A stretch of DNA of 64,000 nt from Streptomyces rubradiris (lineage in GTDB: Bacteria > Actinomycetota > Actinomycetes > Streptomycetales > Streptomycetaceae), in the NCBI RefSeq assembly GCF_016860525.1, contig NZ_BNEA01000015.1, forward strand, positions 4,922,501 to 4,986,500, given 5' to 3'. A model generated the notes under the pieces. The model was not told the DNA's origin and did not search any database. It worked only from the letters and a program-made list of their open reading frames with translations. Positions 32,883 through 40,819 of this stretch are shown one piece after another. The position numbers and the translations under genes are program-made. Position 1 is the stretch's first letter; every line of letters starts with the position of its first letter.

Positions 32883-34529
32883 CTACTTCAGTACGCTCGC
32901 CGCCAGTCGCGCGGCGCTGCGCAGGCGGGGGTTGGTGACCCGGCGGGCCATCGGGCGCAGGACCCGGGCCGTCGCCCCCACCGGCCGCCAGCGGATCTGC
33001 AGCCGGCCGGGGTTGCGGGGTTCCGGTTCGACGGTGACGGTGTGGTGCGGGACGCGGGCCGTGCGCGCGGGGAAGTCCAGCGGGGCGAGCAGCACGGACG
33101 AGTTGGCCAGGCCCTGCTGCTCCAGCCGGATCTGGGGGTGGCGCAAGCCGTCGAAGCCCTGGACCGGGAGGGACGCCGAGGCGAGGTCGAGGCGGACCGT
33201 GCCGGTGAAGACGCCCGGGCGCACCGGGTCCAGGCGGAACGGGACCGTCATCCGGCGCTTGCCGGGGGTGAGCAGCAGCGACGCCCGCTGGGGGCCGACG
33301 GGCAGGCGCAGGCCGGGATCGTAGGTGCGGACCGTCAGGGTGAGGGCCGCGCCGGCGTCGTACGTCAGGTCCGTGATCTCGTGGCGGAACAGCGCTGTCG
33401 GGAACGGGCGGGTGTCCAGCTCCAGTTCGGACAGGTCCAGTTCGCGGCGGGCCCGCTCCGTCGCCGGCGGTGTCTCACCCCAGTACGGGACACCCGCGTC
33501 GTCGGTCGTCACCGCACGCGGCGCGACCGCGTGCCCCAGTCCGCGCGCCGCCGGCCGTACCTCGGCCGTGCGCCCCTGCCGCAGCAGCTCCAGCACCACC
33601 CGCTCGGCCCGCGGCAGCCTGTCGTACGCCTCGGGGGACAGCGTGTCCAGGTACGGGTTCATGATCTCCGCGAAGGAGGCCAGCCACGCGTCGTCCCGGT
33701 AGGGCAGGTCGCCGGCGTACATGCGGAAGTCGTGCTTGAGGAACTTGAAGTCCTTGTCCGCCCGCAGCCCCTCGTGCCCGCTGTCTCGCAGGAAGTCGTC
33801 GATCAGCCGCTGGACGCCCACCCGGTCGCGGACGTTGGAGATCCGGTCCCGCTGGTTGGATATGGAGGCGGAGGCCGCGGCGGCGAACGGCTCGATGTAC
33901 CAGGTGTACACCGGGTCCGGGACGATCGTGAACGCCTTCGCCAGGCAGTACGCCTGCGCCGAGAAGAGCTGGTCCTCGTAGTGGATGCCCTCGGGGAAGC
34001 GGAGCCGGTGGCGGTCCAGGAAATCGCGCCGGTACATCTTGCTCGTCGCCAGGTGCTCGAAGAGCAGGCGGGGGTCCTCCTCGATGCCCTGCAGGGTGCG
34101 GCGCTCGGCGACCAGGTGGGGCATCCAGGTGGAGCGGCGCCCGTTGTCGACCCGGACCCGGCGCACCGCGCCCATGGCGAAGTCGACCTCGTGCTCCCGG
34201 TGCGCGGCGAGCAGCACCTCCACGGCGCGCGGTGGGAGTTCGTCGTCGCTGTCCAGGAACATCAGGTACGGCGCCCGGGACGTCTCGATGGCCCGGTTGC
34301 GCGGTGCGCTGCACCCGCCGCTGTTCTCCGGCAGCCGGATGACGCGGATGCGGTCGTCCTCGGCCGCGAGCCGCCGGGCCACCTCGGGGGTGTCGTCGGT
34401 GGAGTGGTCGTCGCTGATGACGATCTCGATGCCGGCGTGGGTCTGCGCGCGCACGGAGGCGACCGCGCGGGGCAGCCGGGCGGCGTCGTTGTGGACGATG
34501 ATCGTGACCGTGACATCGGGGCTGGTCAT
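32883..34529 (-). CDS. family 2 glycosyltransferase with C-terminal beta-rich domain
   Basis: 548 residues. The GT2 domain (about 1-230) is intact: VTIIVHNDAARL opening, VISDDHSTDDT (first Asp motif) and MFLDSDDE (second Asp motif), then an acceptor-side region ending in a helical part (to about 330). The last ~200 residues are rich in short beta-strands (LTLTVRTYDPG, RMTVPFRLDPV) like the accessory domain of teichoic-acid glycosyltransferases. The ATG overlaps the stop of the upstream polymerase gene (ATGA), so the two are co-translated. It is inferred to transfer a sugar to a polyol-phosphate wall polymer. Confidence 0.88.
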   Translation of the reverse strand: MTSPDVTVTIIVHNDAARLPRAVASVRAQTHAGIEIVISDDHSTDDTPEVARRLAAEDDRIRVIRLPENSGGCSAPRNRAIETSRAPYLMFLDSDDELPPRAVEVLLAAHREHEVDFAMGAVRRVRVDNGRRSTWMPHLVAERRTLQGIEEDPRLLFEHLATSKMYRRDFLDRHRLRFPEGIHYEDQLFSAQAYCLAKAFTIVPDPVYTWYIEPFAAAASASISNQRDRISNVRDRVGVQRLIDDFLRDSGHEGLRADKDFKFLKHDFRMYAGDLPYRDDAWLASFAEIMNPYLDTLSPEAYDRLPRAERVVLELLRQGRTAEVRPAARGLGHAVAPRAVTTDDAGVPYWGETPPATERARRELDLSELELDTRPFPTALFRHEITDLTYDAGAALTLTVRTYDPGLRLPVGPQRASLLLTPGKRRMTVPFRLDPVRPGVFTGTVRLDLASASLPVQGFDGLRHPQIRLEQQGLANSSVLLAPLDFPARTARVPHHTVTVEPEPRNPGRLQIRWRPVGATARVLRPMARRVTNPRLRSAARLAASVLK

Positions 34530-36733
34530 GCGGTGGCCTCCTCGGGCGTCGGGGCAGGGGTGCGCCGCTCGACGGGCAGGACCGGGGGCAGCGCCTCCGC
34601 CGGCTCGCCGAGGAACACCCGCCGTACGACCCGTTCGGCGGCGCGTCCGTCGTCGTACTCGCAGAACCGGTGCCGGAACGCGGCCCGTGCCTTGGCCGCG
34701 CGCTCGTCGCGCCAGGCGCCGGAGCGGAAGATCTCCGCCAGTTCCTCCTGGGTGCGCGCGACCTGGCCGGGGTGGTCGGCCATCAGGTCGAAGTAGACCC
34801 CGCGGGTGGTGCGGTAGGTCTCCCAGTCGTCGGCGTAGATCACGATCGGCCGGTCCAGGTTGGCGTAGTCGAACATGATCGACGAGTAGTCGGTGACCAG
34901 GGCGTCGGCGGCCAGGCACAGCTCCTCCACGGGGTCGTAGACGGAGACGTCGATGATCCGGCCGGAGCGGCGCAGCCCGGTGAGCTGGGCGGCGGCGCCG
35001 TAGAAGTAGTGGGCGCGGACGAGCAGGACCGTGTTCTCGCCGAGGCTGTCGGCGAGGGCGGCCAGGTCGAGGCGGGGGGTGAAGCCGGCCTCGTAGTCGC
35101 GGTGGGTGGGCGCGTACAGCACGGCCCTCTGCCCGGGGGCGATGCCGAGGCGCTCGCGGGCGGCGCGGACGTCGGCGGCGGTGGCCGTGTAGTAGACGTC
35201 GTTGCGCGGATAGCCGTAGTCCAGCGAGGTGTAGCGGGACGGGTAGGCGCGCTCCCACATGCGGGTGCTGTGGCTGTTGGCGCTGAGGCTGTAGTCCCAT
35301 CTGTCGACGCGGGCCATCAGCGCGGCGAAGTCCAGGCCCTGGGCGGCGGCCGGGTGGTCCCGCTGGTCCATGCCCATCCGCTTGAGCGGGGTGCCGTGGT
35401 GGGTCTGGAGGTGGATCGCGTCGGGGCGTTTGACCACCGCGTTGGGGAAGTTGACGTTGTTCGTCAGGTACTTGGCGGTGGCCATGGTCTCCCAGTAGCG
35501 GCGGGAGCCGGGGATCACGTGGTCGGTGCCGGGCGGCAGCAGGGCCGCGTTCTTCTTGCTCACCGTCCACACGGGGCGTATGTGCGGGGCGAGTTCGCCG
35601 AGCTTGGCGGCGATCGCGGCCGGGTTGCAGGCCACCCCGCGGTTCCAGTAGGCCGCGAACACGGCGAGGTCGGGGTCGACCGGGCGGCTCAGCGCGCGCC
35701 GGTACTGCTGGTCGCGGACCTTGGTGCCGAGCTGCCGCTTGCGGGTGCGCAGGGTCGCGCGGGCGGCGCGGCGGGTGCGGTTGGCGGCCTGGAGCGCGCG
35801 GTAGCGGGTGTAGGCGCCCTCTTCCAGCAGCGCGTGCCGTATGCCGTCCAGGCCGGCCGGGCGCTGGTGGTCGCCGGGGCGCCAGCGGACCGCGGCCTGC
35901 GAGGCGCGGCGGAAGAACTCGCGGGCCACCCGATCGGGCAGGTCCTCGCGGGCGAAGGTGGAGACCAGGTCACGCACCATCAGGTCGTACAGCACCGCGT
36001 GCGGGGCGCGGCGGTCCTCGGTGAGCGGGAGCAGGGACTCGTAGCGGTCTATGAGCGCGAACCGGTCCTCGGGGGTGCGGGGCGGCAGGCTCTGCGGGCG
36101 CGGCACGCGGTGTTCGTACGCGGCCTGGGTCAGGCAGGCGACCCGGCCGGCGGCCAGCAGGGCGGCGTGGGCGGCACGCGGCTCGTCGGCGAGGGTGTGC
36201 AGTTCCTTATGGGCCTGCCAGAAGGCGGCGCGCAGGGCGCGGTTGCCGAGCAGCGGGGCGAGCCGCAGCAGGTCGGCGGCCTCGTCCAGGGGCTGGGGGG
36301 CCCGGCCGGCGGCGGCCAGCCGGCGGCCGTCGGGGGAGGGTCTGCTGACGCCCTGCCAGTCCGTGCCGACGTGGTCGAACAGGAGCACGTCGACGGGGTC
36401 CGTGCCGTCCGGGGCGTCCAGTTCGGCGGTGCGCTCGGCGATCAGCCGGGGCCCGCCGGCCGGGAGGCCGTCCTTGGCGTGCACGAAGTGCAGCCAGCGG
36501 CCGGAGGCCCGGGCGGCACCGGCCGTGCGGGCCTCCGCGTCACCCGTGCCGTCCGGCAGCGGTACGACGATCGTTCCGGGCGCGTGAGCCTCGGCCGTCT
36601 CCCGCGCCCAGGCGCCGACGGCGGCGACGACCACCTCGGTGTCGGGCGGCGGATGGGGTGTCAGGGAGTCGAGCAGTTCGGCCAGATGCCCCTGGGCGGT
36701 GGACCCGTAGACGATCACGCTCAACTGAGGCAT
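34526..36733 (-). CDS. GT2-like / CDP-glycerol glycerophosphotransferase (TagF-like) protein
   Basis: 735 residues; ATG with AAGGAG 12 nt upstream. The C-terminal half (about 350-720) is a TagF-type polyol-phosphate polymerase domain: LQTHHGTPLKRMG near 444, LYAPTHRDYEAGF near 539, VTDYSSIMFDYA near 616 and RPIVIYADDW. The N-terminus starts like GT2 (LSVIVYGSTAQG) but both Asp motifs are lost: there is no D-D-x-S-x-D, and DSDD is replaced by VHAKDG. So this half is probably a non-catalytic relic. It is inferred to build or prime a glycerol/ribitol-phosphate chain at the cytoplasmic face. It leads a two-gene operon behind an AT-rich promoter. Confidence 0.9.
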   Translation of the reverse strand: MPQLSVIVYGSTAQGHLAELLDSLTPHPPPDTEVVVAAVGAWARETAEAHAPGTIVVPLPDGTGDAEARTAGAARASGRWLHFVHAKDGLPAGGPRLIAERTAELDAPDGTDPVDVLLFDHVGTDWQGVSRPSPDGRRLAAAGRAPQPLDEAADLLRLAPLLGNRALRAAFWQAHKELHTLADEPRAAHAALLAAGRVACLTQAAYEHRVPRPQSLPPRTPEDRFALIDRYESLLPLTEDRRAPHAVLYDLMVRDLVSTFAREDLPDRVAREFFRRASQAAVRWRPGDHQRPAGLDGIRHALLEEGAYTRYRALQAANRTRRAARATLRTRKRQLGTKVRDQQYRRALSRPVDPDLAVFAAYWNRGVACNPAAIAAKLGELAPHIRPVWTVSKKNAALLPPGTDHVIPGSRRYWETMATAKYLTNNVNFPNAVVKRPDAIHLQTHHGTPLKRMGMDQRDHPAAAQGLDFAALMARVDRWDYSLSANSHSTRMWERAYPSRYTSLDYGYPRNDVYYTATAADVRAARERLGIAPGQRAVLYAPTHRDYEAGFTPRLDLAALADSLGENTVLLVRAHYFYGAAAQLTGLRRSGRIIDVSVYDPVEELCLAADALVTDYSSIMFDYANLDRPIVIYADDWETYRTTRGVYFDLMADHPGQVARTQEELAEIFRSGAWRDERAAKARAAFRHRFCEYDDGRAAERVVRRVFLGEPAEALPPVLPVERRTPAPTPEEATA

Positions 36734-36840
36734 GGCTGTGGACTCCTTAGGCTGGGTATGACCGGCACATCTTCCACAACATCATGTAAGGGTCATATAA
36801 AACGGATATTGTCGTGACGTCTGTGCCGGGAGGCCGCGGC
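36734..36840 (-). promoter_or_regulatory. AT-rich promoter region of the TagF-like operon
   Basis: Positions about 36765-36815 are far more AT-rich than anything around them (for example TCATATAAAACGGATATT on the plus strand). TATATG and TACATG on the minus strand are possible -10 elements. It also separates this operon from the ABC exporter genes. I cannot fix a single -35/-10 pair. Confidence 0.5.
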
Positions 36841-37647
36841 CTACGCCTTCGCCGCCGGCTTCTTCTCGCCGGTGAAGGCTTCGTACTCCTTCATGACCTC
36901 CTCCGTCGGCCCGTCCATGCGCAGTTCGCCGCGCTCCAGCCAGAGGACCCGCTCGCAGGTGTCGCGGATCGACTTGTTGTTGTGGCTGACCAGGAACACC
37001 GTCCCGGCGCGCTTGCGCAGTTCGCGGATCCGCTCCTCCGAACGCCGCTGGAAGGAGCGGTCACCGGTGGCCAGCGCCTCGTCGATGAGCAGGACGTCGT
37101 GGTCCTTGGCGGCGGCGATGGAGAAGCGCAGCCGCGCGGCCATGCCGGAAGAGTACGTGCGCATGGGCAGCGTGATGAAGTCGCCCTTCTCGTTGATGCC
37201 GGAGAAGTCGACGATGTCCTGGTAGCGCTCCTTGATCTGCTCCCGGGACATGCCCATGGCCAGGCCGCCGAGGTGGACGTTGCGCTCGCCGGTGAGGTCG
37301 TTCATCAGGGCCGCGTTCACGCCGAGCAGGGACGGCTGGCCGTCGGTGTAGATGTGCCCGCTCTCCACCGGGAGCAGGCCCGCGACCGCCTTCAACAGGG
37401 TCGATTTCCCCGAGCCGTTGGTGCCGATGAGCCCGATCGCCTCGCCCTTGTAGGCGACGAACGACACCTTCTTCACCGCGTGCACCCGGCGCACGCCGGC
37501 CGCCTTCTCGGCCTGGCCCCGGCGCAGGATGCGGTTCAGGGCGGCGGTGGCCGAACCGCGGCCGGCGCCGGTGCCGTTGACCCGGTAGACGATGTCGACG
37601 CGGTCGGCGACGACGGTGGGGACCTTCTCGGTGGTGTGCTCAGCCAC
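36841..37647 (-). CDS. TagH-like polysaccharide/teichoic acid ABC exporter ATPase
   Basis: 268 residues from GTG 37647, which overlaps the permease stop by 8 bp. Walker A is GTNGSGKST (about residues 75-83), a Q-loop region follows, the signature is TYSSGMAARLRFS (about 168-180) and Walker B is VLLIDEAL. The N-terminal insert before Walker A (VYRVNGTG...RRVHAVKKVSF) is typical of TagH/RfbE exporters. It lacks the long C-terminal extension of B. subtilis TagH. With the permease it should flip undecaprenyl-linked polymer across the membrane. Confidence 0.92.
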   Translation of the reverse strand: MAEHTTEKVPTVVADRVDIVYRVNGTGAGRGSATAALNRILRRGQAEKAAGVRRVHAVKKVSFVAYKGEAIGLIGTNGSGKSTLLKAVAGLLPVESGHIYTDGQPSLLGVNAALMNDLTGERNVHLGGLAMGMSREQIKERYQDIVDFSGINEKGDFITLPMRTYSSGMAARLRFSIAAAKDHDVLLIDEALATGDRSFQRRSEERIRELRKRAGTVFLVSHNNKSIRDTCERVLWLERGELRMDGPTEEVMKEYEAFTGEKKPAAKA

Positions 37648-38554
37648 GGCCGTACGTCTCCTCAGCCTTCCAGAAGTAGATGAAGCCGCCGACGCCGGCG
37701 AGCAGGGCCCAGCCGACCGCCGCCGCCCAGACGTGCGGGGGCAGTTGGTCGGCCTGGAAGCTGTCGATCAGAGCGAACCGCATCAGGTCGATGTAGACGG
37801 CGGCCGGGTTGATCTGTAGCAGAACCGTGACGAGATGCGGCAGGACGTCGTGCTCGGCGATCTTGTCGATGCTCCACATCACGCCGGACACGTACATCCA
37901 GGTGCGCAGCACGAAGGGCATCAGCTGGGCGATGTCCGGGGTCTTGGCGCCCAGCCGCGCCATGATCATGGAGACACCCGCGTTGAAGGTGAACTGCAGG
38001 ACGAGCGCGGGGACGGCCAGCAGCCAGGAGGCGGCGACCGGCACGCCGAAGCAGAGCAGGATGACGGCCAGCGCGCACATCGAGAACAGCAGCTGCTGGA
38101 GCTGCTGGAGGGCGAAGGAGATCGGCAGGGCGGCGCGCGGGAAGTGCAGCGCCCGGACCAGGCCGAGGTTGCCGGAGATCGCCCGGGTGCCCGCCATGAT
38201 CGAGCTCTGCGTGAACGTCCACACGAAGATGCCGGTGACCAGGAACGGCACGTAGTCCGGCACGTTCTGCTTGGTGCCGAGCAGCACGCCGAAGATGAAG
38301 TAGTAGACCGCCGCGTTCAGCAGCGGGGTCATGACCTGCCAGACCTGGCCGAGCTTCGCCTGGCTGTACTGCGCGGTGAGCTTGGCGGTGGCGAAGGCAC
38401 TGATGAAGTGGCGGCGGGCCCACAGCTGGCGGACGTACTGCGGCAGGGAGGGGCGGGCGCCGCTGACCGACAGGCCGTGCCGGGCCGCGAGCGCCGCGAG
38501 ATCGTCGTCGGCCGGGGCCCGGGTGGGGGGCGGTGTGTGGAGGACCTGGCTCAC
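37640..38554 (-). CDS. TagG-like ABC exporter permease
   Basis: 304 residues from GTG 38554 (VSQVLHTPPPTRAP). The frame is open 100 codons further upstream, but that part covers the promoter region and has no family similarity. An N-terminal cytoplasmic part is followed by the amphipathic RHFISAFATAKLTAQYSQAKLGQVWQVMTPLL interface helix region. Six transmembrane helices then lie between about residues 70 and 300, as in ABC-2 type polysaccharide exporters. It forms the exporter with the ATPase immediately downstream. It is divergent from a TetR gene. Confidence 0.9.
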   Translation of the reverse strand: MSQVLHTPPPTRAPADDDLAALAARHGLSVSGARPSLPQYVRQLWARRHFISAFATAKLTAQYSQAKLGQVWQVMTPLLNAAVYYFIFGVLLGTKQNVPDYVPFLVTGIFVWTFTQSSIMAGTRAISGNLGLVRALHFPRAALPISFALQQLQQLLFSMCALAVILLCFGVPVAASWLLAVPALVLQFTFNAGVSMIMARLGAKTPDIAQLMPFVLRTWMYVSGVMWSIDKIAEHDVLPHLVTVLLQINPAAVYIDLMRFALIDSFQADQLPPHVWAAAVGWALLAGVGGFIYFWKAEETYGRG

Positions 38555-38659
38555 ATCCGCTGCTTTCGCTCGGGGGAGGGGATGCCGCGCCCGGCTCGCG
38601 CCGGGAGCGCCGCGGTGCCCGTCGGCCGGCGTTTCCTTACGTTTCTCTTCACGTGCTCT

Positions 38660-38724
38660 TACGTCGGGACGGGACCGTATCGTCGCTACGTGAGCGTAGG
38701 GCAGGGTACGTCGGAACGCAACCG
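38660..38724. promoter_or_regulatory. divergent promoter with paired 18-bp direct repeats
   Basis: Two 18-bp elements (38660-38677 and 38707-38724) share the pattern TACGTCGGnACGnnACCG, 15 of 18 identical, start-to-start distance 47 bp. Between them lies an inverted repeat CTACG-TGAG-CGTAG (38686-38699). The block sits between the TagG-like permease gene and the TetR gene, so it may hold the TetR operators. TATGCT at 38741-38746 is a good -10 box for a leaderless tetR mRNA. Confidence 0.45.
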
Positions 38725-38753
38725 TTTCGTCGTCACGGCCTATGCTGTGCGGT

Positions 38754-39389
38754 ATGACGACGAACGCCGCCTCCGCCGACGAGCCGCCGGCGCGTCCGCG
38801 CCGCCGCGCGCCCGCCGGGGCCGCCGTGCTCCGGGAGGACGTGACCGAGGCCATCCGGACGGCGGTCTTCGAGGAGCTGGCCGCCGTCGGCTACGCCCGC
38901 ATGTCCATCGAGGGCATCGCCCGGCGGGCCGGCGTCGGCAAGACGGCGGTGTACCGGCGCTGGCGTTCCAAGCTCCACCTGGTCCTGGACGTGGTCTCCG
39001 CGATGGCGGTGACCGGCTTCCCGGTGCCCGACACCGGCTCCCTGGAGGGGGACCTCCGCCTGCTGTACGAGGTCACCTCCCGCGCCCTGCGCCACCCGGT
39101 CGCCTCCCAGGTCATCCCCGACCTCCAGGCCGAGGCGGCCCGCAACCCCGATCTCGCCGAGGCCTTCCGGAAGGCCCTGCGGGACGGCCAGGAGGGCGTG
39201 GCCAGCCGGATCGTGGCGGCGGCCGAACAGCGGGGCGAACTGCGCGCCGGGGCCGACCCGGAGCTGGCCCTCGACCTGATCTCCGGCCCGCTGTACTGGC
39301 GCTCGGTGGTGATCCGGGGCCCGAAACCGCCGAAGGGCTACCTGGAGAAGCTGGCCCGGACCACGGCGGCGGCCCTCAGGGCGCTGTGA
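38754..39389 (+). CDS. TetR/AcrR family transcriptional regulator
   Basis: 211 residues from ATG 38754, 8 nt after a TATGCT box, so probably leaderless; an ATG at 38742 overlaps that box and is not preferred. The basic N-terminus leads to the HTH (about residues 33-80, FEELAAVGYARMSIEGIARRAGVGKTAVYRRWRSK). The ligand domain is of the TetR_C type. It is divergent from the exporter genes and could control them or itself; the ligand is unknown. Confidence 0.92.
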   Translation: MTTNAASADEPPARPRRRAPAGAAVLREDVTEAIRTAVFEELAAVGYARMSIEGIARRAGVGKTAVYRRWRSKLHLVLDVVSAMAVTGFPVPDTGSLEGDLRLLYEVTSRALRHPVASQVIPDLQAEAARNPDLAEAFRKALRDGQEGVASRIVAAAEQRGELRAGADPELALDLISGPLYWRSVVIRGPKPPKGYLEKLARTTAAALRAL

Positions 39390-39457
39390 CGGGCCGGGCG
39401 CCCAGGGCCTGAAGACCGACTCGCCGCCCCTGTGCCCCGGATCCGAGGAAGGCCCCG

Positions 39458-40729
39458 CTACGACGCGCTCAGTGCCCGGTCCGGGAGGCGGTCGGAGCCG
39501 GGCCGGGGCCGCGTCGTGGGCCCGGTGCCGCCGGCCGCCGGGCGCGCGGACCGCCACAGCCGTACGAAGGACAGCACGGCGGCGGCCGTCAGCAGCCCGT
39601 TGCGGGCCAGCATCAGCAGACAGCCCGCCCAGGTGCCGTCGATCACCTCGCGGTAGTACATCGGGAACGCCACCGTGCTCAGCGCGGACGCCGCCAGGAC
39701 GAGCACTGCCACCGGCCGCTGGACGGTGTGCCGCGAGGTCAGGCAGACGGCGGCCAGCCCGATCAGCCAGATCATGTACTGCGGGCTGATCACCCGGCTG
39801 GTGACCGTGAACAGCAGCACCGCGCTCAGCGCCGCGTCGAACGGCGTCGCCTCGCCGAAGTGCCGCGCCCGCACCCGCCACAGCACCAGCAGCCCGAAGG
39901 AGAGCACGGTCAGCGTGAGGGAGGCGACGGCGACCGCGCGGACATACGGGCCGACCAGTTCCACCGCGCCGTACTGGTAGCGGGACCGGCCGGACCAGCC
40001 GAAGTGCCGGGCCAGGTTGAGCGCCGTACCGCCGAGCGACTCGATCTGCACGCCCCGGCCGCCCTGCTCCCGCAGGAAGGACAGCGGGTGGGTGAAGAAC
40101 ACCGCGAGCACGGCCAGGCACCCGGCCCCGGTCCAGGCCGCCGACAGCCACGCCCCGCGCGTCGGCCGGCCCCGGGGCGTGCCCAGCAGCACCAGCGCGG
40201 GCCACACCTTCACCAGCGCGCCCAGCGCCGCGAGAGCGCCGCCCGCGCGCGGGGAGCGGGCCAGGGCCAGCAGGGAGAGCACGGCCAGGGCGGTGACCTG
40301 GACGTCGTAGCGGGCCAGCGGCAGGTGCAGCAGCAGCGGCAGGCCGCCGGTCCACAGGGCCGCGCCGAGCAGGCTGCGGCCGGGTCGGCTGCCCGCGCGC
40401 AGCAGCGCCGCCACGGTCACCGCGTCCGCGGCCAGGGTGAGCAGCACGAACGCCTGGAAGTAGGTCAGGCCGGGCAGCAGCCCCGGCGCCAGCAGCACCG
40501 CGCCCGCGCCCGGCGGGTACTGCCACAGCGTGTCGTGCACCGGGAAGGAGCCGTGCGCGAGCACGCCGTACCAGTGGTGGTACAGCCGCCACACCTCCCG
40601 GGTGACCGCGCCCCCGCCCAGCAGCCGGGGGCCGCTGTGCGCGGTCAGCCACAGCATCAGGGCGCGGGTGGCGAGCCACAGGGCGATGAGGGTGACGATC
40701 GGTCCGGGGGTGACACGGAGACGGTTCAT
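39458..40729 (-). CDS. GT87-like (DUF2029) membrane mannosyltransferase-type protein
   Basis: 423 residues from ATG 40729; a GTG directly in front is possible. There are ten or more hydrophobic helices. Family landmarks are WYGVLAHGSFPVHDTLWQYPPGAGAVLLAP after the first helix, LARYDVQVTALAVLSL with a membrane-edge Asp, ALGALVKVWPALVLLG, and RVISPQYMIWLIGLA near residue 310. GT87 enzymes use polyprenyl-phosphomannose outside the membrane in actinobacteria. The acceptor here is unknown, perhaps the wall polymer made by the neighbouring genes. It converges with tetR. Confidence 0.85.
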   Translation of the reverse strand: MNRLRVTPGPIVTLIALWLATRALMLWLTAHSGPRLLGGGAVTREVWRLYHHWYGVLAHGSFPVHDTLWQYPPGAGAVLLAPGLLPGLTYFQAFVLLTLAADAVTVAALLRAGSRPGRSLLGAALWTGGLPLLLHLPLARYDVQVTALAVLSLLALARSPRAGGALAALGALVKVWPALVLLGTPRGRPTRGAWLSAAWTGAGCLAVLAVFFTHPLSFLREQGGRGVQIESLGGTALNLARHFGWSGRSRYQYGAVELVGPYVRAVAVASLTLTVLSFGLLVLWRVRARHFGEATPFDAALSAVLLFTVTSRVISPQYMIWLIGLAAVCLTSRHTVQRPVAVLVLAASALSTVAFPMYYREVIDGTWAGCLLMLARNGLLTAAAVLSFVRLWRSARPAAGGTGPTTRPRPGSDRLPDRALSAS

Positions 40730-40758
40730 CACATGGGAGCCTAAGCGGTGCGGTTGGT

Positions 40759-40774
40759 GTATCCCGGCTGATAC
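40759..40774. promoter_or_regulatory. inverted repeat in divergent GT-C promoter
   Basis: GTATC-N6-GATAC sits midway between two divergent membrane glycosyltransferase genes (starts at 40729 and 40820). CATAAT at 40780-40785 and an AT-rich tail suggest a rightward promoter. This is pattern evidence only. Confidence 0.3.
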
Positions 40775-40819
40775 GCCGTCATAATCCGCAAATATTGGCT
40801 AATCGCAAGAGATCGGGCC

